Below, in pieces: positions 61,333 to 64,000 of a stretch of 64,000 nt of DNA (positions are counted from its first letter, which is position 1; each line of letters begins with the position of its first letter). Source of the DNA: JBHOQX01 sp042408595. Lineage in GTDB: Bacteria; Chloroflexota; Chloroflexia; Chloroflexales; Roseiflexaceae. The position numbers and the translations under genes were made by a program. The notes beneath the pieces are model-generated. The model saw nothing but the letters and a program-made list of their open reading frames with translations. It was not told where the DNA came from and ran no database searches. Location of the stretch: contig JBHOQX010000041.1 of assembly GCA_042408595.1 (NCBI GenBank), positions 32,508-96,507 on the forward strand. The letters are read 5' to 3'.

Positions 61333-62943
61333 ATGAGAACGAACCCCTTGCCACAGCCCGCCGACGGCCCGCTCATCCTCACCATCGACGCCGGTACGTC
61401 CTCCACCCGCGCGCGGCTCTACGATGCCGCCGGCGCCGCCGTGCCCGGCGTCGCCGCGCAGACGCCGCACCCCGCCCGCGACCTGCCGGACGGCGCCGCC
61501 GAAGACGACCCGGACGCAGCACTCGACCGTATCTTCCGCTGCCTGGACGCGGCGCTGGCCCAGGCTGGCCCCCTGGCCGCCCGCATCGCCGCCGTCGCCG
61601 TCACCACGCTCGCCACGACCTTCATCGCCCTCGGGCGTGATGGCCGGCCGCTCACCCCGCTGATCACCTACGCCGACACCCGCAACGACGGCGATGCCGC
61701 CGCGCTGCGCCGCCGCCTGAACGAGCGTACGACGCACCAGCGCACCGGCTGCCTGCTGCGCACCTCCTACTGGCCGGCGCGCCTGGCCTGGCTCCGCCGC
61801 ACGCACCCGGATGTCTGGCGCCGCGCGGCGCGCTTCGTCACCCTCGGCGAGTACCTGGAGCTGGCGCTCTTCGGGCGCTGCCGCGTCAGCTACTCCGCCG
61901 CCTCGTGGACCGGCCTGCTGAACCGCCACACGCTCCAGTGGGACGCGCCGCTGCTCCAGGCGCTGGATGTCTCGCCGGAACAGCTGTCGGATCTGGCCGA
62001 CCTGAGCGCCCGGATCAGCGGGATGCTGCCGGCCCATGCCCTGCGATGGCCGGGGCTGGCCGGCGTCCCGTGGCTCCCGGCGATCGGCGACGGCGCAGCA
62101 GCCAACATCGGCAGCGGCTGCGCCGACGAACACCGGATCGCCCTGACAGTCGGCACGACCGGGGCAGTACGGGTGGTGCTGGCGGACGCAGGGCCGACGG
62201 CCGCAGGGCGGCGGACGGTGGACACCGGACGACGGGCGGCAGGCGGCGGACCGGGCAAGGGGGACGACCCCGAGGGGCAGGGCGGCGCCTTGCCTCTCCC
62301 GGAGGGCCTGTGGCTCTACCGGGTGGACGGGCGGCGGGCGCTGCTCGGCGGGGCGACCAGCGAGGGCGGCAATGTCTTCGCCTGGATGCGCGCCACGCTG
62401 CGCCTCGGCCCAGGCGACGATCTGGAGGCGGCGCTCGCGGCGCTCCCGCCGGACAGCCACGGCCTGACGATCCTGCCGCTCTTCGCCGGAGAGCGCAGCC
62501 CCGGCTGGGCCGGCGCCGCGCGCGCCGCGATCACCGGCCTGTCGCTGGGCACCACCCCGCTGGAGATCCTGCGCGCCGGGCTGGAGGCGGTCGCCTACCG
62601 CTTCGCGCTGATCGCCGCGCAACTGCCGCAGGCCGGCGATGCGATGTTCGTCGCCAGCGGCAGGGCGATCCTCAGCTCGCCGGCCTGGCTCCAGATCGTC
62701 GCTGACACCCTCGGGCGGCCGGTGGTCGCCTCGGCGGAGCGCGAGGCGAGCAGCCGCGGCGCGGCGCTGCTGGCGCTCGAGGCGCTTGGGGTCATCCCGT
62801 CGGTCGCGGTGTTGCCGGCGCCGCTCGGCGCGACCTACACGCCGGACGCGGCGCGTCACGCTGTGTACCAGGCCGCGGTGGCGCGCCAGCAGCGGCTCTA
62901 CGAGCGCCTGATCAGCCGCAGCGATCCCGAGGGCGCAGCGTAG
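61333..62943 (+). CDS. FGGY-family carbohydrate kinase (gluconokinase/xylulokinase-like) with a repeat-derived insertion
   Basis: The 536-residue sugar kinase has ILTIDAGTSSTRARLYD (N-terminal phosphate loop), ITYADTRNDGDAAALRRRL, GDGAAANIGSGCADEHRIAL, TVGTTGAVRVVL, and MFVASGRAILSSPAWLQIVA (adenosine motif). Between VRVVLADAGP and LWLYRVDGRRALLGG lie about 28 Gly/Arg-rich residues encoded by a heptad tract; typical relatives have only a few residues there. ATG 61333 is the start. The sugar substrate is not predictable; gluconate is a fair guess. Confidence 0.85.
   Translation: MRTNPLPQPADGPLILTIDAGTSSTRARLYDAAGAAVPGVAAQTPHPARDLPDGAAEDDPDAALDRIFRCLDAALAQAGPLAARIAAVAVTTLATTFIALGRDGRPLTPLITYADTRNDGDAAALRRRLNERTTHQRTGCLLRTSYWPARLAWLRRTHPDVWRRAARFVTLGEYLELALFGRCRVSYSAASWTGLLNRHTLQWDAPLLQALDVSPEQLSDLADLSARISGMLPAHALRWPGLAGVPWLPAIGDGAAANIGSGCADEHRIALTVGTTGAVRVVLADAGPTAAGRRTVDTGRRAAGGGPGKGDDPEGQGGALPLPEGLWLYRVDGRRALLGGATSEGGNVFAWMRATLRLGPGDDLEAALAALPPDSHGLTILPLFAGERSPGWAGAARAAITGLSLGTTPLEILRAGLEAVAYRFALIAAQLPQAGDAMFVASGRAILSSPAWLQIVADTLGRPVVASAEREASSRGAALLALEALGVIPSVAVLPAPLGATYTPDAARHAVYQAAVARQQRLYERLISRSDPEGAA
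62207..62255. repeat. Seven exact-phase heptads inside the FGGY kinase gene
   Basis: The words GGCGGCG, GACGGTG, GACACCG, GACGACG, GGCGGCA, GGCGGCG and GACCGGG follow each other without interruption. They encode the low-complexity insertion in the kinase. Confidence 0.8.
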
Positions 62944-63082
62944 GCAGGACAACGGAGGGCGCTGACGGAGGAGGTTGTTTCGCTGCCGCATCCGGCGGCG
63001 AGAGCGGAGGGCGGGGACGACGGCCTCCAGGCCATAGCGGAGCAACCGCTGGCATTCGCCAATCGTCCAACCAGCGGCGTGG

Positions 63083-63125
63083 TGTTTCATCGTGTCATCC
63101 TGTCGTCCTGTCGCCTTGTTACAGC
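63083..63125. repeat. Octad tract at the 5' end of the membrane-protein gene
   Basis: TTTCATCG, TGTCATCC, TGTCGTCC, TGTCGCCT and TGTTACAG lie in 8-bp phase. The preceding 140 bp after the FGGY gene show no recognisable gene or terminator. Confidence 0.7.
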
Positions 63126-64000
63126 GTCGATCTCCAATCGCGTGTTTCCGGTCCCCGCGCTTCCCGCTCGCCTGGCTGCTGATAAGCGGCATCGGCGGCG
63201 GGCTCTCCGCGCTGATCGTCGCCGGGGTGCTGGCCGGGCGGGCCGGCCTGCCGATCAGCGGCGGGCTGCTGCTGGCGGCGGGGGCGTTTGGGGCGCTGCC
63301 GGCGCTGGTGGCGCTGCTGCGGGGGCGGTGGGAAGCGCGCTGGCCGGAGCTGCTTGTTGTGGGCGCGGCGGCCAGCCTGGCCATCGCACTTGGGCTGTGG
63401 CACGCCTGGCCGTCGCTCCTGCCGCCTGGCCTGTCGGTCGACGCAGTGCATCATTTCCAACTGATCAGCTGGCTGGCGGAGCAGAAGCGCCTGCCGCCGG
63501 CGGACGACGATATGGCGATGCTGCTGGGCGAGATGGTCGCCTATCCGCCCGGCCTGCACCTCCTCGTCGTCGCGGCGGCAGCCGGCAGCCGGCAGCCATT
63601 GCTCGCCGCGCTCTACCCGACCGTCGCGCTACTCGGCGGGCTGGCCGCCGCGCTGGTGGCGCTGCTGGCGCTGGCGGCGGGCCGGGCGCGCGGCGAGCCG
63701 GCGGCGGGGCTGAGCCTTGTCGGGGTGCTGCTGCTGCTCGGCTGCCGTACCTACTCGCTGGAGGCGTACACCGACCACAGCTACTACGCAATGACGCTCG
63801 GCGCGCTGCTGGTGCTGCTGGCCGCCGGCTGGCTGGTCGTCCCGCCACGGCTCCACGCGCCCGGCGCGGCGCAGCTTGGCCTGGCGCTCGCCGCGCTGCT
63901 CGCCACCTACCCGCTCTGGTGGCCGGCGCCGGCACTGCTGGCGGTCGCGGCGCTGCGGCCCCGCGACCGCCGACGGTGGACGGCGGGCGGCGGGCCGGCG
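63116..64000 (+). CDS. Polytopic membrane protein, glycosyltransferase-like, 3'-truncated
   Basis: An open frame without an ATG near its beginning runs to the window edge; the last upstream stop is at 63035-63037. Start candidates are TTG 63116 and GTG 63092, both inside an octad tract. The product has several membrane helices and an extracytoplasmic loop VDAVHHFQLISWLAEQKRLP with MVAYPPGLHLL. That pattern (acidic and His residues after helix 1, then YPPG) recalls ArnT/GT-C-type or related uncharacterised integral membrane transferases. The last residues are encoded by another heptad run (63964-63998). Confidence 0.65.
   Translation, partial: MLQRRSPIACFRSPRFPLAWLLISGIGGGLSALIVAGVLAGRAGLPISGGLLLAAGAFGALPALVALLRGRWEARWPELLVVGAAASLAIALGLWHAWPSLLPPGLSVDAVHHFQLISWLAEQKRLPPADDDMAMLLGEMVAYPPGLHLLVVAAAAGSRQPLLAALYPTVALLGGLAAALVALLALAAGRARGEPAAGLSLVGVLLLLGCRTYSLEAYTDHSYYAMTLGALLVLLAAGWLVVPPRLHAPGAAQLGLALAALLATYPLWWPAPALLAVAALRPRDRRRWTAGGGPA
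63964..63998. repeat. Heptad run at the window end, inside the membrane-protein frame
   Basis: CGACCGC, CGACGGT, GGACGGC, GGGCGGC and GGGCCGG lie in exact 7-bp phase. Confidence 0.65.

Overview
This is high-GC DNA with dense, mostly operonic genes and no ribosomal RNA. The content suggests a filamentous or heterotrophic member of Chloroflexota, class Chloroflexia. It has a cofactor F420 synthesis and use cluster, a very large ATPase/BTAD regulator, a UMF1-type MFS transporter, twin ADP-glucose pyrophosphorylase genes, a bacterial deoxyhypusine-synthase-like protein and an ECF sigma/anti-sigma pair with an extracellular beta-propeller. The phylum is inferred from gene content only; the genus is not determined.

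Layout. 1-4.2 kb: a truncated secreted glycosidase-like protein with fibronectin III repeats, then a small unknown gene and a trypsin-like peptidase. 4.2-12 kb (minus): acyl-CoA dehydrogenase, a decayed AT-rich DUF433/DUF5615 toxin-antitoxin locus, a UMF1 transporter, enoyl-CoA hydratase, a DUF58 protein and mnmE. 12-16.6 kb: a four-gene polyamine/iron-type ABC importer. 16.6-18.1 kb: an AT-richer patch with a broken transposase and a CPBP protease. 18.1-23 kb (minus): an FMO-like flavoprotein, a HAD phosphatase and two glgC paralogues. 23-25.4 kb: tRNA-Val, rpmG, moaB, yidD, a phosphoesterase and a CAT-anticodon tRNA. 25.4-32.6 kb: F420 genes (cofE, a separate FbiB-type reductase, cofD, cofC), F420-dependent oxidoreductases and a PLP decarboxylase. 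32.8-45.7 kb: an MFS transporter diverging from a LAL/BTAD regulator, followed by a small protein, an alpha/beta hydrolase, a complete Liv-type ABC importer (its livM frameshifted) and an acyl-CoA ligase. 45.8-50.7 kb (minus): kynureninase, a tyrosine recombinase and a membrane-subtilase fusion. 50.9-54.1 kb: ECF sigma factor and anti-sigma/beta-propeller. 54.2-64 kb: deoxyhypusine-synthase-like protein, hybrid histidine kinase, murI-plsC-thiolase operon, an FGGY kinase and a truncated membrane protein.

Two non-coding signals stand out. First, degenerate tandem heptads (locally octads), typified by GTCCAYC and its complement, fill about 20 intergenic gaps. They also enter coding sequence, most clearly as an in-frame insertion in the MnmE G domain and in an FGGY kinase. 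Two copies form larger inverted-repeat elements with a related core. Second, three CTGYAAC heptamers spaced exactly 11 bp apart lie just downstream of the BTAD regulator gene and next to a -10-like element. This is the geometry of a SARP operator and predicts that the regulator controls the downstream uptake and CoA-activation operon.

Broken genes are explicit: DUF433 (one stop codon), DUF5615 (several frameshifts), an Eis-like acetyltransferase inside the F420 cluster (compensated frameshift plus C-terminal truncation), livM (one missing base) and a transposase remnant. All calls were made by reading the sequence; no database search or structure prediction was run.
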